The position numbers and the translations under genes are program-made. The notes below the pieces were generated by a model. The model was not told the origin of the DNA and ran no database searches. It was given only the letters and a program-made list of their open reading frames with translations. Shown here piece by piece: positions 7,032 through 13,803 of a DNA stretch of 21,524 bases (its first letter is position 1; every line of letters starts with the position of its first letter). Source of the DNA: a virus; the IMG/VR virus record IMGVR_UViG_3300031141_000049, positions 1 to 21,524 of that record. One strand, 5' to 3'.

Positions 7032-7238
7032 TTATTTTGGGTATTTGGAGCCTTTAGCGTATCCGCCAGACTTACCGTAGTTAACCATTGAACGCATTTG
7101 ATCAGCGTCCTTACATCCTTCGTAATTCACGCCCTGCTTCATCATACTGTCATAACCAGATCCACCATCACGTGGCATCTCATAGCTCATAGGCTTACTA
7201 CCGTATGACATGTCCTTTTTGCCATATTTCATCTTCAT
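7032..7238 (-). CDS. Small Lys/Gly/Tyr/Met-rich protein, unknown function (68 aa)
   Basis: The protein has 68 aa with repeated 'Y-G-(K/S)' and 'M-S-Y' phrases (KKDMSYGSKPMSYEM) and a C-terminus YGKSGGYAKGSKYPK. It is basic and low in complexity, with one Cys, and is probably disordered. Similar short Gly/Tyr/Lys-rich proteins occur beside portal genes in many marine phages, but no function is known to me. The ATG overlaps the stop of the 108-aa gene by 4 bp (ATGA), so translation is probably coupled. A virion-internal, DNA-binding or portal-associated role is a guess from charge and position. Confidence 0.6.
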   Translation of the reverse strand: MKMKYGKKDMSYGSKPMSYEMPRDGGSGYDSMMKQGVNYEGCKDADQMRSMVNYGKSGGYAKGSKYPK

Positions 7239-7561
7239 TTACGTATTCCCCACTCTTTAAGTGTTTGTTTAACAATACCGGGACTATCTTCATATTCCGA
7301 CTCAATATCATCTAATTGCTTGGAAGACATTTTACCGGTTTCCAGAACTGTCGTTAAGTGAGCTTTTACATCACCTAAGTTCGCAATCATCATCCATAAG
7401 CGCTCTCTACCTTCGGAGTCCTTCATAGCGGTTTTCTCCCAAGCAGTTAAGTATAACTCTCGCAATTGTTCAAAAGACTCCTGAAATAGAGGGTCTGTGA
7501 GAATGACCTTAGCCTTATTCCCTCGATCTACTTCATTTGCTCTTTGTGCTTCATCTTCCAT
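7235..7561 (-). CDS. Conserved portal-adjacent helical protein (108 aa)
   Basis: The protein has 108 aa and is predicted all-helical and charged. The features EDEAQRANEVDRG, LTDPLFQESFEQLRELYLTA, DSEGRERLWMMIANLGDVKA and HLTTVLETGKM match a pattern often seen in podoviral small proteins encoded directly after the portal ('L..P...E....R......W......D...RE.LW......V...L...L..GK'). Its function has not been assigned to my knowledge. The start codon shares one base with the portal stop. A role in head assembly is suggested only by its constant place next to portal and scaffold genes. Confidence 0.65.
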   Translation of the reverse strand: MEDEAQRANEVDRGNKAKVILTDPLFQESFEQLRELYLTAWEKTAMKDSEGRERLWMMIANLGDVKAHLTTVLETGKMSSKQLDDIESEYEDSPGIVKQTLKEWGIRK

Positions 7562-9783
7562 TAGTTACCTATTTTTATGGGTCGCTCTTGAGTACGTTCC
7601 AATTCAAGCTCAGCTACCTTAAGAATCAATTCCTTCTCCTTAAGCATCTGCTCAGCCTGCATCTTAGCCATATCAGCCTGTACCTTCATAACCTCAATAT
7701 TAGACTTCTCATGCTCTAAAGCATTCTGTTGTTGCTCACCCTGTAACTGAGCCTGTAATTTAGCAACCTCAATTTGGTTCTTAGTGTCTTGATTCTGAGC
7801 TTCCATCTGCAATTTAGCCACTTCCATCTGACCACGCTGCTGCTCCATTTGAAGCTTCTGCTGCTGCAATTGTCCCTCAGCCTGCATCTTCTGTGTTTCT
7901 AGCTCAATCTTCTTCATTTCAAGCTGAGCCTTCATCTGCTCTGCTTTTTCTTTCGGGTCGGGCTGTGGCTTATATGGTTGAAGTTTTTTCGGATCTGTAA
8001 TAAAGTCTCCGACATTTTTATAGTCCATAGCCTTCAGCCCTTCCGAAAAAGTGTGGTATACGTTGTCACGTGTAACCATCTCTTTTAATTCAGGATCCTG
8101 TCGCATCATTCCAAACTGCTGACCTATCATTGCCATCTCTTGTACTCTCTTACCTTTATCACCATGCCCTAAGCCCGTCTGTACGGTCACATTACACTCT
8201 CCAGCCCAAGCTGAAGGATCTATAGGTGTCCACTTACCACGTAGCTTAACAACGTCCTCATGCTGCTGGTGGCGTACCATAGTTTGGTACATCTTAGTGA
8301 AGGTGTCTTTTACTCCAGTTTCTTTGAAATTTCTTGCATACAGACGAAGTCGCGCATTAGCAGCTTCCATCTGATTATCTACTGGGCCTGCCTTAGCGTT
8401 GTTCAAGAAGTCGGTATCTAAACCTGTGCGGAACTTAGAAATACCAGTTCTGCCATCTCTCATCTTATCTACAACGTCTAGCATCTCAAAACCCCCGTTG
8501 GGTAATGAGGGTGTATCTAAACGCCTAATAGCGCCCATTTGCTTAACTCTAATAACTCCGCCGGGGCGTGAAGTCAATAAATCATCGTAATTAACATTGC
8601 CGTCCAAAGCCTCAAATCGACCATGATTCAGGTTGTACATATTGTCCAAAATACCCCTTAATAGGGCAGATTTGGTAACCTGTAAGTCCATTGTAATATC
8701 AGCTAAACTCATACCAAACAGCTTATGTGGTATCTTGATAGGCGTTATCAAAGAGAACGGATGGTCATCTACTTCTTCATTTCCAAGTATTACATTGCCT
8801 ACCTTTGTAATCTTACGTAGCTCAGCAACACCGTCATTGTCCCAATCAACGTGCAAATAAGACTCGGTAATCCATATCTTCTTACCTAGCCAATTATCCG
8901 CATAATTACGCTCGCCAACGTAAACATCATCAAAATCATGCCTTGCATTATACTCTTCATCCCACTCCTGTTCATCATCTCCGATCATCCTACGCATCTC
9001 TTCCATGTCGGTATCAGGATACATAGCTGCTAAATCAGAGAGAGTTATGTGTATTCTTTGCCCTTTATACTCGGCATCGTCCAAGCCTTTTGCGCGTTTG
9101 GACACTAGAAATTCCTCAGGTGGAACTACTTCAACTCTAATCCTACCATTATCGTTTGTGCGCTCAATCTCAACATCATGCAGCATTAACTCCATACCCG
9201 GTTCTAATCCGAGGGCTTGCATTGTTTCTTGATCCGTAAGTGGAGTTGCGGTATGTGCCAAAACTTTAACAGAATCTTCTGATACCAATTTTTGAAACGA
9301 TGGATCATCTAAGCCACTATACTCCTCTCGTTTAACTTCAACTGTATCGTCCCACCATACCTTCGTAACGCCGGACTTCTGCATCAGGGCATCTTTGAAC
9401 ATATCATGGAATATTTCGTAACCTTTGTTCCGATTAAAAAACACATGGTTAATGTAATCTGTTGCTTGCTTAGCTTCCTGCTCATCCGCTTCTGAATTTG
9501 GAACGAATTGAGCTACAGCATCATCAGACGCAAATACGTCCATAAGCTCAGGCATAGCCCACTCCACAACTTCCATTACATCACGTGTAACTATGCGGGA
9601 ACGACCTGCTACCTCATTACCTATACTTTGCCCGTAATACGCACGAATAGACTTCCTGCGCTGCTCTGATAGCTCTCCATCATGTCTACCTAAAGCCTCA
9701 CGTACCTCAAAGTCCAGTATGGATTTCAGTACGTCTTCTGTTATCTTTTCCCCACGATGCGGAGACTTACCTCGTTGTGGCAT
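7561..9783 (-). CDS. Portal protein (P22-like, long C-terminal coiled coil)
   Basis: The protein has 740 aa, close to the P22 portal (725 aa). The N-terminal region (15-110) includes RRKSIRAYYGQSIGNEVAGR, SRIVTRDVMEVVEWAMPELM and VAQFVPNSEADEQEAKQATD, the usual start of large podoviral portals. The central region has FSLITPIKIPHKLFGMSLAD and MDLQVTKSALLRGILDNMYN (stem/crown). From about residue 600 to the end it is a long Gln/Glu/Lys/Met-rich coiled coil, which in P22 forms the barrel inside the capsid. As a dodecamer it forms the DNA entry and exit channel and docks TerL. The start directly abuts the stop of the 62-aa gene. Confidence 0.9.
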   Translation of the reverse strand: MPQRGKSPHRGEKITEDVLKSILDFEVREALGRHDGELSEQRRKSIRAYYGQSIGNEVAGRSRIVTRDVMEVVEWAMPELMDVFASDDAVAQFVPNSEADEQEAKQATDYINHVFFNRNKGYEIFHDMFKDALMQKSGVTKVWWDDTVEVKREEYSGLDDPSFQKLVSEDSVKVLAHTATPLTDQETMQALGLEPGMELMLHDVEIERTNDNGRIRVEVVPPEEFLVSKRAKGLDDAEYKGQRIHITLSDLAAMYPDTDMEEMRRMIGDDEQEWDEEYNARHDFDDVYVGERNYADNWLGKKIWITESYLHVDWDNDGVAELRKITKVGNVILGNEEVDDHPFSLITPIKIPHKLFGMSLADITMDLQVTKSALLRGILDNMYNLNHGRFEALDGNVNYDDLLTSRPGGVIRVKQMGAIRRLDTPSLPNGGFEMLDVVDKMRDGRTGISKFRTGLDTDFLNNAKAGPVDNQMEAANARLRLYARNFKETGVKDTFTKMYQTMVRHQQHEDVVKLRGKWTPIDPSAWAGECNVTVQTGLGHGDKGKRVQEMAMIGQQFGMMRQDPELKEMVTRDNVYHTFSEGLKAMDYKNVGDFITDPKKLQPYKPQPDPKEKAEQMKAQLEMKKIELETQKMQAEGQLQQQKLQMEQQRGQMEVAKLQMEAQNQDTKNQIEVAKLQAQLQGEQQQNALEHEKSNIEVMKVQADMAKMQAEQMLKEKELILKVAELELERTQERPIKIGN

Positions 9784-9972
9784 TTATCCAGTCGCTTTTT
9801 TTAGTGGCTTCTTCATAATCTTATCCATGATACCGGAACTTTGCTTATCGTCCTTAGCATCACCAATGGAGATTATTTCTTCCAATGATACGAGTCGTTG
9901 CTCCAACCGTTCTACCTTTAGTAACAATTTCTTATGTCTCTGCTCTATTGCCCAAAATTCGCTTACAGCCAT
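9784..9972 (-). CDS. Small coiled-coil protein before the portal (62 aa)
   Basis: The protein has 62 aa. Residues 8-36 (IEQRHKKLLLKVERLEQRLV, then SLEEI) have heptad-spaced Leu/Val/Ile and are predicted coiled coil. The rest is a basic tail (KIMKKPLKKATG). It lies 3 bp after the HNH gene and its stop abuts the portal ATG. No family is recognised. A DNA-packaging or portal-assembly accessory role is possible from its place. Confidence 0.6.
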   Translation of the reverse strand: MAVSEFWAIEQRHKKLLLKVERLEQRLVSLEEIISIGDAKDDKQSSGIMDKIMKKPLKKATG

Positions 9973-9975
9973 ATC

Positions 9976-10314
9976 TTACTCCTTATCTATTAGTTTATCA
10001 GTTATTGTAACTTCTGTATCCCTTTGTGCAACCTTTTTCTTATGTAGATTATAGTGTTCAGTCCTGTGGCAGTTTGCACACAATAATATACACTTATTGG
10101 CTTCTGTATATAAACTTGCTATGTTTTTAGTTAGATGAGCAATATCTAATGTGAATTTCTTTTTAGACGGGTCGAGATGGTGAAAGTCTAAAAGGTAGCC
10201 GTTCTCTCCTGTGTAGGAGAGCTTACAGTGAGCGCACTCACCCCCTTTATGCATAATGAGCATAGCCTTACGCTCATATCTAACCCGGTTAGTTCGCTCA
10301 GAAGCAGGCTTCAA
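9976..10314 (-). CDS. HNH endonuclease
   Basis: The protein has 112 aa. It carries the HNH/zinc pattern: C27-x2-C30 (ECAHC), the D-F-H-H motif at 43-46 (LLDFHHLDPSKKKF), and C79-x2-C82 with H83 and H87 (CILLCANCHRTEHYNL). The two Cys pairs bind zinc; the His in the HH pair and the C-terminal N/H bind metal and activate water. The ATG overlaps the TerL stop by 4 bp (ATGA), so it is co-translated with the large terminase. HNH proteins next to terminase genes are known to help terminase cut DNA in cos-type phages such as HK97. Alternatively it could be a free-standing homing nuclease. Confidence 0.85.
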   Translation of the reverse strand: MKPASERTNRVRYERKAMLIMHKGGECAHCKLSYTGENGYLLDFHHLDPSKKKFTLDIAHLTKNIASLYTEANKCILLCANCHRTEHYNLHKKKVAQRDTEVTITDKLIDKE

Positions 10315-11702
10315 TAATCTCCTAAATCTGGATATGCCAGTTTACTACTCCATGATGAGCTATTTCCTACACTTACATTGTTTGCTAGTGTTAAACAGAA
10401 GGCATCTGCTATATCAGGTGAGGCTAAGCCTCTTTTCTTCATATCATCCTTAGACTCGGCTTTTAGCTTACCTAATGAGGTATATTCGTACTTAACGGAA
10501 CATAACTCCTCAATTAAGTCCTCATCCTCCTCCATTGTTACATCTCTTCCGTCAAAGAACTCTTTGGCTCTGAACCAGAGTTCATCTCTAAGGCGATGGT
10601 ACAAAGCCTCGACAGACGCTGACTCTGCAACATTGATTCCTCGTGCGGGTAAGCCCATTTCACGTAGTCTATCCACGACTCCAGCTCCGACACCAATGCT
10701 ATCGACCATAATTTCAGCGGGTCTTTCTGGCTCATAATTTGCCACCTTATCGTATTTAGCTTTAATAATACCGGCTACCTGCATGGTATCCTTGTTCCTC
10801 CAAGTCTCTATCTTACCAATGATCTTTCGGCCTTTACGTATACATAAGGCTGTCTTATCTGATCCAAAACGTGCTACATCTAAGCCCCATATAACTGGCT
10901 CAGACTTATCAACGAATATGTCTCTCCCAATGGAAGCCTCAACTAAAGCACGTGAAACAATAGAATCATCATCATCCTTAGGAAAGTTACCTAATACACG
11001 CACTGAGTACACGTTAGACTCTGTACCCCACTTCTGGCCCATCTGCGTTACATACTCTTCTGTAGCTTGTGTAGAATCACTACACGAAACTGTGTAAGTA
11101 GTCCACCACTCACGCATCTTATGAAAAGCATCATAGAAATAACCACTTGTTCTAGTAGGATTGCCAGTCATCAGAGTTTTAGCTCCTGCTGTTGACATAG
11201 CACCTTCTCCTACCTCAAATATGATAGGATCTACGCCTGAAGCCTCATCTATCATAAACAGCATATTCTCTGAGTGAAAGCCCTGAAACGCTTCTGGCTT
11301 CTCTTTTCTAGCTGTTCGGGCTACTGCGAAACTTTCATTAGGAGCTGCATTAAGTACTACTTGGTCTGATTTAACCGTAATTAAGCTCTTTAAAGAAGGA
11401 TCTAGCCTTCTGTACCACTTAGCTACCTCACCCCATAATACGTCCTCTAATTGGTGAGAAGTAGGCGCAGTACAGGCTATTTTGGCAGGAAAACGTGTAA
11501 GTAGCCACCATAACATGATCCAAGCTAAAAACGCGCTTTTGCCTACTCCATGACCACTTTTAACAGCAACCCGGTCATTAATGGCAATAGATCGTAATGC
11601 GGTGACCTGCCATTTTTCTGGTGTTGCTCCTAAAGCTTGTTTAACAAACAAATCAGGTCGTTCACGCCACTTTTGTAACTGTGCAATTATATCCTTACTC
11701 AT
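10311..11702 (-). CDS. terL: Terminase large subunit (TerL), ATPase plus nuclease
   Basis: The protein has 463 aa. The packaging ATPase shows Walker A SGHGVGKSAF (49-58), Walker B with catalytic Glu MLFMIDEA (147-154) and the coupling motif TGNP (179-182). The RNase H-fold nuclease shows GLDVARFGSDKT (273-284, D275), IMVDSIGVGAGVVDRL (331-346, D334) and SPDIADAF (428-435, D430/D433), giving the acidic metal-binding set. It docks on the portal, pumps DNA and cuts concatemers. All key residues are present and the length is standard. It starts inside the last codons of the 58-aa gene (8-bp overlap). Confidence 0.95.
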   Translation of the reverse strand: MSKDIIAQLQKWRERPDLFVKQALGATPEKWQVTALRSIAINDRVAVKSGHGVGKSAFLAWIMLWWLLTRFPAKIACTAPTSHQLEDVLWGEVAKWYRRLDPSLKSLITVKSDQVVLNAAPNESFAVARTARKEKPEAFQGFHSENMLFMIDEASGVDPIIFEVGEGAMSTAGAKTLMTGNPTRTSGYFYDAFHKMREWWTTYTVSCSDSTQATEEYVTQMGQKWGTESNVYSVRVLGNFPKDDDDSIVSRALVEASIGRDIFVDKSEPVIWGLDVARFGSDKTALCIRKGRKIIGKIETWRNKDTMQVAGIIKAKYDKVANYEPERPAEIMVDSIGVGAGVVDRLREMGLPARGINVAESASVEALYHRLRDELWFRAKEFFDGRDVTMEEDEDLIEELCSVKYEYTSLGKLKAESKDDMKKRGLASPDIADAFCLTLANNVSVGNSSSWSSKLAYPDLGDY

Positions 11703-11871
11703 GCAATACCTTCATCCTATCCGCATACTCCTCTAATGCGCTTATTTGGGCCTGCATCTGGCAGATAGTGATCCAGAACTCCTGAGTACGCTCATCCACT
11801 AACGTCTCTAAATCATGGTGTCGGCCTGCTTCTATTTGTGTTCGCTGAGCAGCAGTCAACTTATCCGGCAT
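11695..11871 (-). CDS. Small helical protein upstream of TerL (58 aa)
   Basis: This 58-aa reading frame starts at ATG 11869-11871 and ends TAA 11695-11697. It fills the gap between the 262-aa gene and terL exactly, overlapping both (11 bp and 8 bp). It begins MPDKLTAAQRTQIEAGRHHD and ends QISALEEYADRMKVLHE, a probable helical/coiled-coil protein with two Cys-free helices around a central Trp. Such overlaps on both sides are typical of the real genes in this module. Function is unknown; a packaging accessory is possible from context. Confidence 0.65.
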   Translation of the reverse strand: MPDKLTAAQRTQIEAGRHHDLETLVDERTQEFWITICQMQAQISALEEYADRMKVLHE

Positions 11872-12649
11872 AGTCTAATAGTTCCTTTTTTAGTCTCTCT
11901 GGTAAATCCAAAGTCATTAATTGTTTAATACTGTATTTTTCACCTAAAGAATGCCTTATAAATGTCTGAGGCTCCCTTATAACCCCATAACGCTTCGTAT
12001 ACGCTACATCCATAGCACCATACTTAATCACTTGATCCTGAAACTTACATAAGGCTGAACTCTCAGGGATAGTCACCTCAATACCCATACCACGTGCTAC
12101 ACCTATCAAGTACTCAATATTAGCCCTCTGATACGACCACTCCTCATCAGGAGATACATCCACTCCATAAAGAGCTATCTCAGCTATTACTATTGCATCA
12201 TTAGCCTTAATCTCTGTAATAGCTAATGCTAGAGCATAAGCAATGCTACTCTGGAAGTAATCACAGCCAGTAACCTTAATTACACGCTTAAATGGATAAG
12301 TGATTAAGCCTTGACTATTCTTGACGTTACACTCCTCAATACCTGTCTGAGCATACACCTTATGTTTAGTACTGTGAGCAGCCTTTAATAAACGACCTTC
12401 TTCACCCTCTATAGGGTAGTAATCGTCTGGACGATGGCTCTTCCTGTGAAACTTGTCACCATCCCAAAACTCAATAAAAGGCTCTGCCATCTTAGAATCC
12501 CATAATACTGGAGAGTGCATCTCAAATAACCTGTCATAACGCTCCCAGCCTTTACCGTCCCAAGGCATACCCCACTTCTCCCACTTATCGTCCTCCCAAG
12601 GAGCATCATCATAACTAGATGCACTAAACCCCACAATAGCTATCTTCAT
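11861..12649 (-). CDS. Conserved phage protein of unknown function, Rossmann-like (262 aa)
   Basis: I chose ATG 12647-12649 because it overlaps the upstream stop by 4 bp (ATGA) and opens directly with a beta-strand/turn, MKIAIVGFSASSYDDAPWED. A longer reading uses a TTG start and is less likely. Features are the N-terminal IVGFSASS turn (nucleotide-binding-like), a Trp/Asp-rich stretch KWEKWGMPWDGKGWERYDRL with FEMH, a middle SSIAYALALAI helix, then IALYGVDVSPDEEWSYQRAN, IEYLIGVARGMGIEVTIPES. This pattern ('IVG.APSS....P.DD...E.WG......R.DR.FE.H' and 'YGVDM...EY.YQ') recurs in many phages, usually unannotated. Some relation to glycosyltransferase or DUF115-like folds is possible but unproven. 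It sits between the terminase genes. Confidence 0.7.
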   Translation of the reverse strand: MKIAIVGFSASSYDDAPWEDDKWEKWGMPWDGKGWERYDRLFEMHSPVLWDSKMAEPFIEFWDGDKFHRKSHRPDDYYPIEGEEGRLLKAAHSTKHKVYAQTGIEECNVKNSQGLITYPFKRVIKVTGCDYFQSSIAYALALAITEIKANDAIVIAEIALYGVDVSPDEEWSYQRANIEYLIGVARGMGIEVTIPESSALCKFQDQVIKYGAMDVAYTKRYGVIREPQTFIRHSLGEKYSIKQLMTLDLPERLKKELLDYAG

Positions 12650-12879
12650 ACCTTCACACCAGTGCGTAACAACCTCCAAGATCTTGGGCCTTCACTACCA
12701 TCTTTCATCGTGTCACCGACAAAGTACCATTCCTCGCCTGCACTGTTGATATGAGGAGCCTGAGGCATCGCTCTGGCCCTTTCAAACTCACGCCCTATAC
12801 TTCCCTTCAACATGAAGGCAAACGGAATACCCCATGCTAATGCAACCACACATAACCCTAGTAATATGCCCTCAATCAT
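12646..12879 (-). CDS. Small membrane-anchored protein (77 aa)
   Basis: The protein has 77 aa. Residues 2-25 (IEGILLGLCVVALAWGIPFA, then FML) form one hydrophobic segment followed by K/R residues. The rest (EFERARAMPQAPHINSAGEE, WYFVGDTMKDGSEGPRSWRL) is soluble and would face the cytoplasm if the positive-inside rule holds. It overlaps the terminase small-subunit candidate by 8 bp and the next gene by 4 bp (ATGA). A spanin, holin or superinfection role is conceivable but nothing specific supports it; the single N-terminal helix is the only clear feature. Confidence 0.65.
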   Translation of the reverse strand: MIEGILLGLCVVALAWGIPFAFMLKGSIGREFERARAMPQAPHINSAGEEWYFVGDTMKDGSEGPRSWRLLRTGVKV

Positions 12880-13261
12880 CTAACTCCCCTTCTCGGCCTA
12901 TAATGCCGTCAACGTCAATAATTACATCTTCTAGCTCTGCCTGAGATGTCTTTTCGTTCATCCTCATAAGAGTTTCAGCGAAACTAGCCTCACTCCTAGC
13001 CTCTTCTAACGGTGTAACTTCCTTAGGCACTAAAGTAGCCATCATCTTCACAAAGCCCAACGGGTCTTTATCCGCTGCCTTCCTTAAGAGTACTTGACCT
13101 CTCTTCTTGTACTGACCATCATCATCCTTCTTTATAGAGTTCCATAAGTCTAATAGATCCTCCTTAAAGGACGCTCCAAGCTTATTGCCAGAACCCTTCT
13201 GCCTACCATTGTGCTTAAGGTTCTTCAATGAATTAGGATTCATTAAACGCTTATCAGTCAT
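12872..13261 (-). CDS. Probable terminase small subunit
   Basis: The protein has 129 aa. It begins with a basic segment LKHNGRQKGSGNKLGASFKE, like the 'GRPKGS.NK' start of phage TerS and DUF5681-type proteins. A helical body follows: DLLDLWNSIKKDDDGQYKKR, GQVLLRKAADKDPLGFVKMM, ATLVPKEVTPLEEARSEASF. Its C-terminus is acidic (DVIIDVDGIIGREGELDD). The motif 'DP..F.K..A.L.PKE' is common in these small terminases, which bind pac/cos DNA and stimulate TerL. It lies three genes upstream of terL in the same operon. The call is based on pattern and position, without a search. Confidence 0.65.
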   Translation of the reverse strand: MTDKRLMNPNSLKNLKHNGRQKGSGNKLGASFKEDLLDLWNSIKKDDDGQYKKRGQVLLRKAADKDPLGFVKMMATLVPKEVTPLEEARSEASFAETLMRMNEKTSQAELEDVIIDVDGIIGREGELDD

Positions 13262-13436
13262 TAGAGTCCTTTATCATCTTATCTGCCATCCTATAGGCAT
13301 ATTTTGGAACATCAGTATCACGCCACTCAGCAGAAGCTATATAACCTTGCATAGCCATACCTGCTAACCAATCTCTATGGGATATATCTGTGAAAAAATC
13401 AGGGTGTGCTTCAATCTTCGCCTTTTGTTCGCTCAT
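13254..13436 (-). CDS. Small conserved phage protein (60 aa)
   Basis: The protein has 60 aa: a polar N-terminus, then RDWLAGMAMQGYIAS and YAYRMADKMIKDSND. The pattern 'D.LAG.A.Q......a...Y..AD.M(L/I)' is frequent in phage and prophage small proteins of unknown role. It overlaps the small-terminase candidate by 8 bp and the upstream secreted-protein gene by 4 bp (ATGA), so it is clearly part of the operon. No enzyme motif or membrane segment is present. Confidence 0.65.
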   Translation of the reverse strand: MSEQKAKIEAHPDFFTDISHRDWLAGMAMQGYIASAEWRDTDVPKYAYRMADKMIKDSND

Positions 13437-13633
13437 GTCGTTTGTCCATTTAATGGCACGCAGCCAAGGTTAACCCCATTGGGTAATGGGTTATCATCTT
13501 TCATTTTAACTAGAGTAGCGTCATGTACCTTCTGGCACTCCATAGCACTCTGATGAAAACTGATAACCTGCATATGATCTACATAAGGCACTGGGGCCGA
13601 TAATACTATGTGAATTAATACGAATAAATACAT
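13433..13633 (-). CDS. Small secreted protein with signal peptide (66 aa)
   Basis: A strong AAGGAGAAGGC site precedes the ATG. Residues 1-14 (MYLFVLIHIVLSAP) are a short hydrophobic signal-like segment. The mature part has two Cys, in AMECQKVHDATLVKM and VNLGCVPLNG, which could form a disulfide in the periplasm. The layout (signal, 'S..eCq', about 30 residues, 'C') is similar to that of the early protein at 17880-18158. It overlaps the next gene by 4 bp (ATGA). Possible roles are in lysis, periplasmic interaction or superinfection exclusion; none is shown by the sequence. Confidence 0.6.
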   Translation of the reverse strand: MYLFVLIHIVLSAPVPYVDHMQVISFHQSAMECQKVHDATLVKMKDDNPLPNGVNLGCVPLNGQTT

Positions 13634-13803
13634 GCCTTCTCCTTCTTACGTAACTCTATTAATCTGTCAACCATAATAGGCCAATTACTAGAAATACCAA
13701 TATCATCATCGTCAGCATACTCTATAACTCGCTCAGCCGCTGAACTAGATCGCTCCGGCTTTCTTTGTTCTTTAATACGTATGATTTGTAACTTTCTGTC
13801 CAT
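13615..13803 (-). CDS. Small basic/acidic protein, unknown (62 aa)
   Basis: The ATG (13801-13803) follows an AGAGG site seven bases upstream, which supports translation although the first 82 bp overlap the end of the 230-aa gene in another frame. The product is a charged protein: KLQIIRIKEQRKPERSSSAA, then VIEYADDDDIGISSNW and MVDRLIELRKKEKACIY. It may be helical and shows no recognised domain. It would be among the first genes read from the sigma-54-like sites. It ends 19 bp inside the start of the secreted-protein gene. Confidence 0.55.
   Translation of the reverse strand: MDRKLQIIRIKEQRKPERSSSAAERVIEYADDDDIGISSNWPIMVDRLIELRKKEKACIYSY

Noticed and set aside
9976-10314. HNH gene as an inserted homing element splitting a gene
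   Set aside because: Neighbouring genes are intact and the 4-bp overlap with terL points to a normal operon member.
10538-10735. Second minus-strand frame inside terL
   Set aside because: It lies entirely within the nuclease domain coding of terL in another frame, without a ribosome site.
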